A stretch of 64,000 nt of DNA from assembly GCF_040219635.1 (NCBI RefSeq), contig NZ_JAVJSC010000002.1:124001-188000 (forward strand). The letters are read 5' to 3'. The notes under the pieces are model-generated. The model saw only the letters and a program-made list of their open reading frames with translations, searched no databases and was not told where the DNA came from. Below are positions 1 through 9,195 of this stretch, piece after piece. The number at the start of each line of letters is the position of its first letter. Position 1 is the stretch's first letter. Source of the DNA: Pyruvatibacter sp. (GTDB lineage: Bacteria; Pseudomonadota; Alphaproteobacteria; CGMCC-115125). A program made the translations under genes and the position numbers.

Positions 1-2006
1 TCGTCTTCTGGCATTGGCATGACGGAGGTAATACGCTCGCCGTCACTCAGCGGAAGCAGATTGACCATCGCCTTGCCGCGCGACTGCGGTGAGCCCGCGG
101 GCAGCCGCCACACTTTCATCCGATAAACCATGCCCTCCGACGAGAAAAACAGGATCGGCGTATGGGTGTTGGCAACAAAAATCTTACTGACGAAATCCTC
201 GTCCTTGGTCGCCATGCCGGAGCGGCCCTTGCCGCCGCGACGCTGCGCCCGGTAGGTATCCAGCGGCACACGCTTGATGTAGCCGCCGTGGCTGACCGTC
301 ACCACCATGTCTTCACGCTGGATCAGGTCTTCGTCTTCAAAGTCACCCAGTGACTCGGCAATTTCAGTGCGGCGCGGCGTGGCAAACTCATCACGAACCG
401 CCTGCAGTTCATCACGAATAATGCCAAAGAGTTTTTCGCGCGAACGCAATGTCTCAAGATAGTCTTCGATCTTCTCACCAAGGCCCTTGAGTTCGTCGCC
501 CACTTCATCGCGGCCAAGGGCTGTGAGGCGTTGCAGACGCAGGTCAAGAATGGCGCGCGCCTGCTCTTCGCTCATGCGCAGGGTGTTGCCCTCTGTTAGC
601 ACATGGCGCGGGTCAGCAATGAGCTGTACCAGCGGTGCCACGTCAGCGGCAGGCCAGTCACGATCCATCAACTGCTGGCGTGCGGTCGCAGGGTCCGGCG
701 CACTGCGGATGAGGCGAATGATTTCGTCGATATTGGCAACGGCAATGGCAAGCCCAACCAGCACATGCGCCCGGTCGCGCGCCTTGCCGAGTTCAAACTT
801 CGTGCGCCGCGTCACTACTTCCTGACGGAACGACAGGAATGCATCAATGAACCCCCGCAGGGTCAGCATTTCAGGGCGACCACCGTTCAGCGCAATCATG
901 TTGCAGCCAAACGACGATTGCAGTTGCGAGAACCGGTAAAGCTGGTTCAGCACAACGTCTGCCACCGCGTCGCGTTTGAGCTCGACAACAACACGCATAC
1001 CATCGCGGTCGCTCTCATCGCGCAGATCCGAGATGCCTTCAACGCGTTTCTCACGCACGAGCTCGGCAATCTTCTCCACCATCGAGGCTTTGTTCACCTG
1101 GTAGGGAATTTCGGTGATGATGATGGCTTCGCGGTCACCGCGGTTTTGTTCAATGGTGGCGCGCCCGCGCATCACCACAGAGCCGCGCCCCTCGCGGTAG
1201 GCGCTGTTGATGCCCGAACGGCCCAGAATTATGCCCCCGGTGGGAAAGTCCGGACCCGGCACAATACGGATCAGTTCATCGTCGCTGATTGCCGGTGTAT
1301 CCAGCGTGGCAATGCAGGCATCCACAACCTCGCCAAGGTTATGTGGCGGGATATTGGTGGCCATGCCAACTGCAATGCCGCCCGCCCCGTTGACCAGCAG
1401 ATTGGGAAACCGCGCAGGCAGCACAACCGGCTCGCGCTCGCTGTCGTCATAGTTGTTCTGAAAATCGACGGTGTCTTTGTCGATATCTTCCAGCAGCGCG
1501 TGCGCGGGCTTGCCCATGCGCACTTCGGTGTAACGCATGGCAGCGGGCGGATCACCGTCCACCGAGCCGAAGTTGCCCTGCCCGTCGAGCAGCGGCAGCC
1601 GCAGCGAAAAGTCCTGCGCCATCCGCACCAGCGCGTCATAGATCGACTGGTCACCATGCGGGTGATACTTACCGATCACGTCACCCACCACGCGGGCGGA
1701 CTTGCGATACGGCTTGTTCCAGTCGTAGCCGTTCTCATTCATCGAGAACAAAATGCGGCGATGCACGGGCTTGAGCCCGTCGCGTGCATCCGGCAGCGCC
1801 CGCGACACGATCACGCTCATGGCGTAGTCGAGATACGAACTGCGCATCTCATCTTCGATGGAAATGCGGCCTATGCCTTCAGGCAGGCTCCCGCCATCAC
1901 CACCGCCAATGCCGTCACCACCAGAAGGCGGATCACCCGCACCGCCGTCACCGGTATCAGCGTCAATCTGATCTTCAGCCGGGTCGTTATCGTTGATGTC
2001 TGACAC
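1..2006 (-). CDS. gyrA: DNA gyrase subunit A (3' end outside window)
   Basis: Type IIA topoisomerase subunit that cuts and rejoins DNA during negative supercoiling with GyrB. About 668 codons are inside the window; the C-terminal beta-pinwheel continues past base 1. The reading starts at a GTG (2004-2006); no in-frame ATG lies close upstream. The first ~45 residues are a Gly/Asp-rich extension, followed by the conserved SSYLDYAMSVIVSRALPD and the catalytic-tyrosine motif AAMRYTEVRM (Tyr about residue 159). The quinolone-determining loop reads HPHGDQSIYD, so the position equal to E. coli Ser83 is Gln and Asp87 is kept. No strong Shine-Dalgarno is visible. A PP2C-type gene and ssb lie upstream on the same strand, with about 290 bases between gyrA and the PP2C gene. 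Family assignment is certain; the exact start is less so. Confidence 0.95.
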   Translation of the reverse strand, partial: MSDINDNDPAEDQIDADTGDGGAGDPPSGGDGIGGGDGGSLPEGIGRISIEDEMRSSYLDYAMSVIVSRALPDARDGLKPVHRRILFSMNENGYDWNKPYRKSARVVGDVIGKYHPHGDQSIYDALVRMAQDFSLRLPLLDGQGNFGSVDGDPPAAMRYTEVRMGKPAHALLEDIDKDTVDFQNNYDDSEREPVVLPARFPNLLVNGAGGIAVGMATNIPPHNLGEVVDACIATLDTPAISDDELIRIVPGPDFPTGGIILGRSGINSAYREGRGSVVMRGRATIEQNRGDREAIIITEIPYQVNKASMVEKIAELVREKRVEGISDLRDESDRDGMRVVVELKRDAVADVVLNQLYRFSQLQSSFGCNMIALNGGRPEMLTLRGFIDAFLSFRQEVVTRRTKFELGKARDRAHVLVGLAIAVANIDEIIRLIRSAPDPATARQQLMDRDWPAADVAPLVQLIADPRHVLTEGNTLRMSEEQARAILDLRLQRLTALGRDEVGDELKGLGEKIEDYLETLRSREKLFGIIRDELQAVRDEFATPRRTEIAESLGDFEDEDLIQREDMVVTVSHGGYIKRVPLDTYRAQRRGGKGRSGMATKDEDFVSKIFVANTHTPILFFSSEGMVYRMKVWRLPAGSPQSRGKAMVNLLPLSDGERITSVMPMPED

Positions 2007-2300
2007 TGGTATTTTGCGCTTTGTATTTTGCTTTTTGCCGGACCAAGCCGGAGATGGCGCGTACCTGATTGGGGCCGCGTCGGAGACCTAGCTGGATGTG
2101 CGGAATCGCTTGGAAAACATATCCCGAAAACTAGCATTTCAGCCCCCCTGCCGCAAACTTCCCAGCGTTTGGGGGCGGGTCACAGGGGAGGCTCGTAACA
2201 CATTGTTTTTGTTGGTAAATATGGCCTGAAAAAGTGGCGCTCGAAGTCGCGCTCAGAACATCAATCCCGCGATGCAAAAAACCTGAATCACGCGGGTGTT

Positions 2301-3167
2301 TTAGCCTAGCCTGACAAGCATCGCCGTCGCGTCGTCGCTCTGCTTGAAACGCGGAAACTGATGCGCCTCAGGGTCCAGCTTGCGCTCAATATGGCGTAAC
2401 TCATCCCTGAGCGCGGCAAGGCCTTTATCAAGGGCGGCCTCCAGCAAACCCTGCTCGGTGTAGCGGCCATAGTCGCCTGCCAGCGCCTCAAAGCCATCGG
2501 TCATCATCAAGGCCACGGCAGGGGTATCTATGTCGAATGTCGTCGTCCGAGCGTGTTCGGCGGCCTCTGCATCAAGCCCGAAAACCCAATAGCCTCCGGG
2601 GATGTTGTGCCGGTTGCGGATTTTCCGCAGGCGCTCCTGCACCGAACTGCGGTGTTGATTGGGTGCGCCGGTGGCGCCATCCGCCTTGCGCTGCTCTGAA
2701 AACTGCGTTGCCAGGTGAGATTCATAGGCTTCGCTGTCGGTATCAGAACCAAAGCTGCGAAAGCCATGTGTCTCATCGCGCAGCAACAGCTTGCAGTCGC
2801 CAAAGTTGAGGCAGTCCAGTACACCACCGGTTTGCCGAATGAGAATGAGCGAGGCCGTAGGCCGTTCGTATCGCTCACCTGGCTGTCGCAGCGCCTCAGC
2901 ATCAAACCGCCGCGACACATCATCGATTACTTCATCAAGGAGCGCTGTCAGCGGCCCGCGATGGCCGGGCGCACGCGCTTCAAGCGCTTTTGTTCCCGCC
3001 TGCGTCAGCCAAGCTGCATCACTCGCGGTCCCCGTAAGCTGCTCATCCACCAGCCCGGTCGCGCCATCAAATACCCATGCATAGTTGGCAGCAGACCCAA
3101 GATGATCCTCATTGGCCCCGTCAGCCTTGCCGGGGTCGTGGATGGTATCGAGAACATCAATGCTCAT
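2301..3167 (-). CDS. PP2C-family serine/threonine phosphatase
   Basis: Predicted metal-dependent protein phosphatase of 288 aa, soluble, with no signal peptide or membrane segment. PP2C motifs are in the expected order: NEDHLG near residue 19, VFDGATG (residues 32-38, a variant of the DGMGG motif), GDCKLLL in the middle, MMTDGFEAL towards the end and SDDATAMLVRL at the C-terminus; the acidic metal-binding residues are present. There is no sensor or regulatory domain, so its substrate cannot be told. It begins 27 bases after the ssb stop codon, so it probably shares the ssb transcript and possibly its SOS control. About 290 bases without an obvious gene follow before gyrA. The family call is firm; the biological role is unknown. 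Confidence 0.85.
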   Translation of the reverse strand: MSIDVLDTIHDPGKADGANEDHLGSAANYAWVFDGATGLVDEQLTGTASDAAWLTQAGTKALEARAPGHRGPLTALLDEVIDDVSRRFDAEALRQPGERYERPTASLILIRQTGGVLDCLNFGDCKLLLRDETHGFRSFGSDTDSEAYESHLATQFSEQRKADGATGAPNQHRSSVQERLRKIRNRHNIPGGYWVFGLDAEAAEHARTTTFDIDTPAVALMMTDGFEALAGDYGRYTEQGLLEAALDKGLAALRDELRHIERKLDPEAHQFPRFKQSDDATAMLVRLG

Positions 3168-3194
3168 GGAGCGCCTGTCATGCCGACGCTCTGG

Positions 3195-3677
3195 CTAAAA
3201 CGGCACTTCGTCATCAAAGTCGCTGCTGCCGAAATCATCGCTGCCTCCACCGGCGCCACCTGAGGATGCAGCCGCCGGGCGGGAGCTTCCGCCGCCGCCA
3301 CCTGCACCCATGCCACCGCTGTCGCCACGGCCATCCAGCATGGTGAGGGTGGAGTTGAAGCCCTGCAGCACAACTTCTGTTGAATACTTGTCCTGACCGG
3401 ATTGGTCCTGCCATTTGCGGGTCTGCAACTGCCCTTCCAGGTAAACCTTGGAGCCCTTTTTCAGATACTGCTCGGCAATCTTGGCCAGACCTTCCGAAAA
3501 AATCACCACCCGGTGCCATTCGGTTTTCTCGCGCCGTTCACCGGAGTTGCGGTCACGCCAGCTTTCAGACGTGGCGATGCGCAGATTGACGATGGGCTTG
3601 CCGTCCTGCGTATGCCGCACTTCGGGGTCGGCGCCCAGATTGCCGATCAGGATGACTTTGTTGACACTGCCTGCCAT
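3195..3677 (-). CDS. ssb: Single-stranded DNA-binding protein
   Basis: Binds single-stranded DNA as a tetramer in replication, recombination and repair. The 160-aa protein has an N-terminal OB fold (MAGSVNKVILIGNLGADPEV to about residue 110), a Gly/Ser-rich disordered linker and the conserved acidic tip DFDDEVPF, which recruits partner proteins. An open frame continues 26 codons upstream, but the family always starts at MAGSVNKV, so the ATG at 3677 is chosen; GAAAAGG lies a little upstream. It is divergent from uvrA, and the 259-base gap holds a direct-repeat LexA-type box. The PP2C gene follows 27 bases downstream. Confidence 0.96.
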   Translation of the reverse strand: MAGSVNKVILIGNLGADPEVRHTQDGKPIVNLRIATSESWRDRNSGERREKTEWHRVVIFSEGLAKIAEQYLKKGSKVYLEGQLQTRKWQDQSGQDKYSTEVVLQGFNSTLTMLDGRGDSGGMGAGGGGGSSRPAAASSGGAGGGSDDFGSSDFDDEVPF

Positions 3678-3816
3678 GGGTGCGGGCCTTTTCTGGTTGT
3701 CGCCTCGCGGCACAGTTGTGCGCCTGCCTGGCGGGGAATTGTGTTGGCGCGACACTACCGGATTCTCCGGCGGGGCGCGCTGCTGATGCCAATTTAATCC
3801 ACAACAAAAAACAATT

Positions 3817-3831
3817 GTTCCTGATATGTTC
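3817..3831. promoter_or_regulatory. LexA (SOS) box, GTTC-N7-GTTC
   Basis: The sequence GTTCCTGATATGTTC is a perfect GTTC-N7-GTTC direct repeat, the known alphaproteobacterial LexA operator. It sits between divergent ssb and uvrA, about 140 bases before the ssb start and 105 before the uvrA start, so one site could repress both genes. Seen directly; function is inferred from the consensus and from both genes being classic SOS members. Confidence 0.8.
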
Positions 3832-3936
3832 TTATCATCAAACTATGAGTCGCGCCATGGGTGTCTCGCCAACCGACAACGTAGGCCCTATCTATCGCTC
3901 CACATGTTTTCCGCGCCATTCCAATAAGGAACCTCC

Positions 3937-6900
3937 GTGACCGCACTTCGCTCCATCACCGTCAAAGGCGCCCGCGAACATAATCTTAAAGGCGTGGATG
4001 TTGAACTGCCGCGTGACAAGCTGGTGGTGATTACCGGCCTGTCCGGCTCCGGCAAATCGTCTCTGGCCTTCGACACGATTTATGCGGAAGGCCAGCGCCG
4101 CTATGTAGAGAGTCTCTCGGCCTACGCCCGCCAGTTTTTGCAGATGATGGAGAAGCCCGACGTCGAGCTGATTGAGGGTCTGTCACCGGCAATTTCCATC
4201 GAGCAGAAAACCACATCGCGTAATCCACGCTCCACCGTCGGCACAGTCACCGAGATCTATGACTATATGCGGCTGCTGTTCGCCCGTGTCGGCATTCCCT
4301 ATTCGCCTGCCACCGGCCTGCCTATTGAAAGCCAGACCGTGAGCCAGATGGTGGACCGGGTGCTGGCTCTGGACGAAGGCACGCGGCTGTTTTTGCTGGC
4401 CCCCATGATCCGTGGTCGCAAAGGCGAATACCGCAAGGAGTTTGCCGACCTGCAAAAACGCGGCTTCCAGCGCGTGAAGGTGGATGGCGAGTTCTACGAG
4501 CTGGACGCCGTCCCCGCCCTCGACAAAAAGAAAAAGCACGACATTGAAGTGGTGGTGGACCGCCTTGTGGTGCGCCCTGATCTCGGCAACCGGCTTGCTG
4601 ACTCAATGGAGACTGCCCTGCGACTGGCAGACGGCCTTGCCATTGCCGAGTTTGCTGATGCCAAAAATGATGACGGCAGCCCGCGCCAGATCATTTTCTC
4701 TGAAAAGTTCGCCTGCCCTGTTTCCGGGTTTACCATTGAGGAAATTGAGCCGCGTCTTTTTTCCTTCAACAACCCTTTCGGGGCCTGTCCCGCCTGCGAT
4801 GGTCTGGGTACGGAGCTTCAGTTTGAAGCCGATCTGGTGGTGCCTGAACCTTCGTTGAGCCTGCGCAAGGGGGCCATCGCCCCGTGGTCCAAGACCGGCA
4901 CCACATCACCCTACTACACCCAGACACTGGACGCGCTGGTGCACCACTTTGGAGGCTCCATGAACGAGGCATGGAGTGACCTGTCGGATGAACTGCGCAA
5001 TGCCATCCTGTTTGGCACCGGCAGGGAAGAGGTCGAGTTTCACTACGACGACGGCATCCGCTCCTACAAAACCAAAAAACCGTTTGAGGGTGTTGTGGGC
5101 AATATCGAGCGGCGCTGGCGCGAAACGGATTCAGCGTGGATGCGTGAGGAATTGGCGCGCTACCAGTCGTCCCACCCCTGCGAAACCTGCGGAGGTTTCC
5201 GCCTCAAGCCGGAAGCGCTTGCGGTAAAAATCGCTGGATTGCACGTGGGTGAAGCCTCGCAGTTTTCCATCCGTGAAGCCCATGACTGGTTTTCCACGGT
5301 GGATAAGACGTTCACCAAACAGCAAAATGAAATTGCCGGGCGCGTGCTGAAGGAAATCCGCGAGCGGCTGAAGTTTCTGGTAGATGTCGGGCTGGACTAT
5401 CTCACCTTGTCACGCGGTTCCGGCACGCTGTCGGGCGGCGAGAGCCAGCGCATCCGGCTGGCCTCGCAAATTGGTTCCGGGCTGACGGGCGTTTTGTATG
5501 TGCTCGACGAACCGTCTATCGGCCTCCACCAGCGCGACAACACGCGCCTGCTGGAAACCCTCAAGCGCCTGCGCGACATCGGCAACACCGTCATTGTTGT
5601 GGAGCATGACGAGGAAGCCATTCTGGAAGCCGACTATGTGGTGGATATGGGGCCGGGTGCCGGTGTGCATGGCGGTACCGTTGTGGCTGCCGGCACGCCC
5701 AAACAGGTGATGCAATCGGCCGACAGCCTCACCGGGCAATATCTGGTCGGTATGCGGCAGATCGAACTGCCGTCAGAACGCCGCCCGACCAACAAGAAGC
5801 GCCTCTCCATCAAAGGTGCGCGCGAAAACAACCTCAAGAATGTGGACGCCGAGTTTCCGCTCGGCGCATTCGTGTGTGTTACCGGCGTGTCCGGCTCAGG
5901 CAAGTCGTCGCTGCTGGTGGATACGCTCTACCCCGCTTTGTCGCGCCGCCTGATGAACGCCCGCGCACAACCCGGTGCCCACGACAAGATCGAGGGAATT
6001 GAGTTTCTCGATAAAGTCATCGACATCGACCAGTCGCCCATCGGTCGCACGCCACGCTCTAACCCCGCGACCTACACCGGCGCATTCACACCAATCCGCG
6101 AATGGTTTGCGGGTCTTCCCGAGGCCAAGACGCGTGGGTACACACCGGGGCGGTTTTCGTTCAACGTCAAGGGCGGACGCTGCGAGGCCTGCCAGGGCGA
6201 CGGCGTCATCAAGATCGAGATGCACTTTCTGGCAGACGTCTATGTGCAGTGTGACGTATGCCACGGTCAGCGCTACAACCGCGAAACACTGGAAGTGAAG
6301 TTCCGCGACAAATCCATTGCGCAAGTGCTGGATATGACCGTTGAGGACGGCGCGGACTTCTTCAAGGCCGTACCCGCCGTACGCGACAAGCTGGAAACGC
6401 TCAAGCAGGTGGGCCTTGGCTACATCAAAATCGGCCAGCAGGCCACAACGCTTTCAGGCGGTGAAGCCCAGCGCGTGAAACTCTCCAAGGAACTGTCCAA
6501 GCGCGCGACAGGCCGTACGCTGTATATTCTGGATGAGCCGACAACCGGCCTTCATTTCCATGACGTGGCCAAGCTGCTGGAGGTGCTCCACGAGCTTGTG
6601 GATCAGGGCAACACGGTTGTGGTGATCGAACACAACCTCGAAGTCATCAAGACTGCCGACTGGATCATCGACATCGGTCCCGAGGGCGGCGATGGCGGCG
6701 GTGAAGTTGTGGCGCAGGGGACGCCGGAAGATGTAGCCGCCGCACCGCGCAGCTACACCGGCCATTACCTCAAACCGTTGCTCAAAAAGAGCCGCGTCGC
6801 CGCACCAAAGTCAGACGAACGCAAAAAGAAAACAGCTCTTGCGGCCGCTGCCGCCGCAGCAACGCGACGCCCTATGCGCAAAGCCCCGGCAGAGGATGAC

Positions 6901-6999
6901 ACGACGCCCGCACCCAGACGCAAAACTGCGACGAAGAAAAAAGCGGCGGCCCAAAAGAAAGCGGCGGCAAAGACAAAAACCACTAGGCGCCGCACATAA
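3937..6999 (+). CDS. uvrA: Excinuclease ABC subunit A with Lys/Ala-rich tail
   Basis: Damage-recognition ATPase of nucleotide excision repair, loading UvrB on lesions. It has two ABC ATPase modules: Walker A GLSGSGKSSLAFD near residue 33 and GVSGSGKSSLLVD in the second half, signatures LSGGESQRIRL and LSGGEAQRVKL, and zinc-binding cysteine pairs (CPAC, CETC, CEAC, CDVC). The GTG start at 3937 follows an AAGGA at 3926-3930. At 1020 aa it is about 70-80 residues longer than E. coli UvrA. The excess is a C-terminal tail (about residues 951-1020) made almost only of Lys, Arg, Ala, Thr and Pro, resembling histone H1-like tails. A LexA box lies upstream and phoD follows after 50 bases. Confidence 0.97.
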   Translation: MTALRSITVKGAREHNLKGVDVELPRDKLVVITGLSGSGKSSLAFDTIYAEGQRRYVESLSAYARQFLQMMEKPDVELIEGLSPAISIEQKTTSRNPRSTVGTVTEIYDYMRLLFARVGIPYSPATGLPIESQTVSQMVDRVLALDEGTRLFLLAPMIRGRKGEYRKEFADLQKRGFQRVKVDGEFYELDAVPALDKKKKHDIEVVVDRLVVRPDLGNRLADSMETALRLADGLAIAEFADAKNDDGSPRQIIFSEKFACPVSGFTIEEIEPRLFSFNNPFGACPACDGLGTELQFEADLVVPEPSLSLRKGAIAPWSKTGTTSPYYTQTLDALVHHFGGSMNEAWSDLSDELRNAILFGTGREEVEFHYDDGIRSYKTKKPFEGVVGNIERRWRETDSAWMREELARYQSSHPCETCGGFRLKPEALAVKIAGLHVGEASQFSIREAHDWFSTVDKTFTKQQNEIAGRVLKEIRERLKFLVDVGLDYLTLSRGSGTLSGGESQRIRLASQIGSGLTGVLYVLDEPSIGLHQRDNTRLLETLKRLRDIGNTVIVVEHDEEAILEADYVVDMGPGAGVHGGTVVAAGTPKQVMQSADSLTGQYLVGMRQIELPSERRPTNKKRLSIKGARENNLKNVDAEFPLGAFVCVTGVSGSGKSSLLVDTLYPALSRRLMNARAQPGAHDKIEGIEFLDKVIDIDQSPIGRTPRSNPATYTGAFTPIREWFAGLPEAKTRGYTPGRFSFNVKGGRCEACQGDGVIKIEMHFLADVYVQCDVCHGQRYNRETLEVKFRDKSIAQVLDMTVEDGADFFKAVPAVRDKLETLKQVGLGYIKIGQQATTLSGGEAQRVKLSKELSKRATGRTLYILDEPTTGLHFHDVAKLLEVLHELVDQGNTVVVIEHNLEVIKTADWIIDIGPEGGDGGGEVVAQGTPEDVAAAPRSYTGHYLKPLLKKSRVAAPKSDERKKKTALAAAAAAATRRPMRKAPAEDDTTPAPRRKTATKKKAAAQKKAAAKTKTTRRRT

Positions 7000-7049
7000 G
7001 CTGCTACCCTTCACGCACATATCATACTGCGCAGATAGGAAGTGGCCCC

Positions 7050-9122
7050 ATGAACAACAAAAACAACACAACACGTCGCGCCTTTTTGCAGCGATTTGGT
7101 GCCGGTGCCGGGTGCTTCACCGTGGCTGCCGGAGTGAGTTTCATTCCCACCATACGGCACGCCTCTGCACAGGACGCGACACAGGATTCTTTGGCAGGCA
7201 GGCGTGCCCGCTTTCCCCACGGTGTTGCCTCGGCGGATCCCGCACCTGACGGCATAGTTTTGTGGACCCGCGCAGAGCCGCTCGACAGGTCTGCCCTGCC
7301 GCTGCCGATCATCGTGCAGGTATCGGCAGACAAGAACTTTGCAACGGTTGTTGTCGAACAGCCACTGAGTGCAACGCTTGCCAACGACTACACGCTGCGC
7401 GTGACTGTCACCGGTCTTGAGCCCGATAGCTGGTACTACTACCGCTTTATCAGCGGTACCGGCGACACGTCGCGCACCGGGCGCACCCACACAGCGCCGG
7501 ATGCCCAAAGCACGGCGGCGCTGCGCATGGCCATGGCCTCATGCCAAAACTATGAGCAGGGCTTTTTCGGGGCGTGGGCAAGGCTGGTTGCCGATGATGA
7601 AGCCGCGGCACCCGCCGAACAGATTCACGCTGTAATGCATCTGGGTGATTTTATTTACGAAACTTCACCTGATCTGCCTGAAGGTGTAGAGCCGGTACGC
7701 CGCATTACCCCATTTCCCGACGGCGGCACCCTGCCCGATGGCCGCACCTATGCTGTAACGGTCGCAGACTACCGCCACCTCTACAAAACCTATCTGGAAG
7801 ACGAAGCCCTTCAGGCTGCCCGCGCCCGCTGGCCATTCATTTGCACGTGGGACGATCACGAGTTTACCAATGATAGCTGGCAAAGCTACTCCACCTATCC
7901 CGGCGCTGAAGGCCCCGCACAGCAGCGCAAGGTAGCGGCCAACCAGGCATGGTTTGAGTTCATCCCCGCCCGTCTCACCGGGACTGCCCATGACTTTGCA
8001 CCGGTGAACGTTATCGACAGCGATGGCGGCGCACCGCTGGACGGCTACCTGATTGACAATGCCGACAACAAGGCAGCGCTCGCCTCGCTCACAATCTATA
8101 GGTCGCTTGAATGGGGGCGAACCGCGTCAATCATCGTCACGGATACGCGCAGCTACCGCGCACCACAGCCGATGGACGCGGCGCTTGAAAGTGCCATCGG
8201 CGCGCCCGCTCCACCTACCGGCATCATTCGCAGTCTTGATGAAGGCATGATGGCAAATGACGCGAACCCGCCGGCAGTATTTGAAGGAGCAAACGGCGAG
8301 CAGGTGCCAAACCCGCGCAGCGAAAGCCCGTCTGCATCCTTGTTGGGGCATACCCAGAAGGCATGGTTCAAGACAATGCTTGAACAAAGCACGGCCACCT
8401 GGAAGCTGTGGGCGAACTCCATTCCCGCCACGCCGCTGCGCCTCGACCTGTCGTCGCTTCCCTTTCAGGGGTTGCCAAATGTCGCCATCGGCATTGACGC
8501 CTGGAACGGCTACCCCGGCGAATTGCGGGAGCTGATGAGCTTTGTGCACGAACAAAATATTTCAGGCGTGGTGTCATGTGCCGGTGACTACCACATGCAC
8601 GCAGCCGCCATTCTCACAACCGATCCGGATGCAGAAGACCCACAGCCTGCGGCGGTCGAGTTTGCCACCACGGGCATTTCGTCTCTCACCATGTTTGGTG
8701 GCGCCGAGCGTGTCACTCGTGGGCCGGACGATCCGTTCCGCCCTTTGGTCGTTGCGGAAGGTCCGGATGGCGAGATACTTGAAAACTTCAACCTGCTGAT
8801 GATGCGCGGGACGCGCGCGGCACTCGCAGCCAACCTCACCGGCAGCACAACAATCGGCGGCTGGCTCGGCAACGACAATGCCAATCCCTATCTTAAGTAC
8901 ATGGATAGCCATTCTAATGGCTTCACAGTACTGGCCATCACTGGCGAGGGCATAACCGGCACCATCACGACGGTTGAAAACGCCAACGAAGCACAGACGC
9001 AAAGTACGCCCGCAACTGTTCTGCGCCGCGCGACCTTGACCGTGCCTGCCTGGCAGGCTGGTGAAAACCCCCAAATGCAGGGCCCCGTGTTTGAAGGGCG
9101 GCCTCCGTTTCCATTCGCCTAA
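7050..9122 (+). CDS. phoD: PhoD-family alkaline phosphatase, Tat-exported
   Basis: Predicted secreted phosphomonoesterase/phosphodiesterase that releases phosphate from organic esters; the family uses calcium and iron. The 690-aa product starts with a Tat signal (TTRRAFLQRF, Arg9-Arg10; hydrophobic stretch; cleavage near HASA/QDA). The PhoD N-terminal domain follows, then metal-site motifs: HLGDFIYE, TWDDHEFTND and CAGDYHMHA. An AGGAAG lies before the ATG. It follows uvrA by 50 bases on the same strand; I found no convincing Pho box in that gap. Substrate specificity cannot be read from sequence. Confidence 0.9.
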   Translation: MNNKNNTTRRAFLQRFGAGAGCFTVAAGVSFIPTIRHASAQDATQDSLAGRRARFPHGVASADPAPDGIVLWTRAEPLDRSALPLPIIVQVSADKNFATVVVEQPLSATLANDYTLRVTVTGLEPDSWYYYRFISGTGDTSRTGRTHTAPDAQSTAALRMAMASCQNYEQGFFGAWARLVADDEAAAPAEQIHAVMHLGDFIYETSPDLPEGVEPVRRITPFPDGGTLPDGRTYAVTVADYRHLYKTYLEDEALQAARARWPFICTWDDHEFTNDSWQSYSTYPGAEGPAQQRKVAANQAWFEFIPARLTGTAHDFAPVNVIDSDGGAPLDGYLIDNADNKAALASLTIYRSLEWGRTASIIVTDTRSYRAPQPMDAALESAIGAPAPPTGIIRSLDEGMMANDANPPAVFEGANGEQVPNPRSESPSASLLGHTQKAWFKTMLEQSTATWKLWANSIPATPLRLDLSSLPFQGLPNVAIGIDAWNGYPGELRELMSFVHEQNISGVVSCAGDYHMHAAAILTTDPDAEDPQPAAVEFATTGISSLTMFGGAERVTRGPDDPFRPLVVAEGPDGEILENFNLLMMRGTRAALAANLTGSTTIGGWLGNDNANPYLKYMDSHSNGFTVLAITGEGITGTITTVENANEAQTQSTPATVLRRATLTVPAWQAGENPQMQGPVFEGRPPFPFA

Positions 9123-9195
9123 GCCCCTTCCCGTCAGCCAATGGGTCCATTAGCGTAACTCCCGACAAAAAATCACTTCTGGGAGGATGTGGACC

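Noticed and set aside
603..2003. 466-codon open frame on the plus strand
   Set aside because: It lies fully opposite gyrA, has a His/Arg/Val-rich composition typical of antisense to a GC-rich gene, and matches no family.
7000..7049. Pho box before phoD
   Set aside because: Only a loose TATCAT-like match; no two heptamers on an 11-base period.
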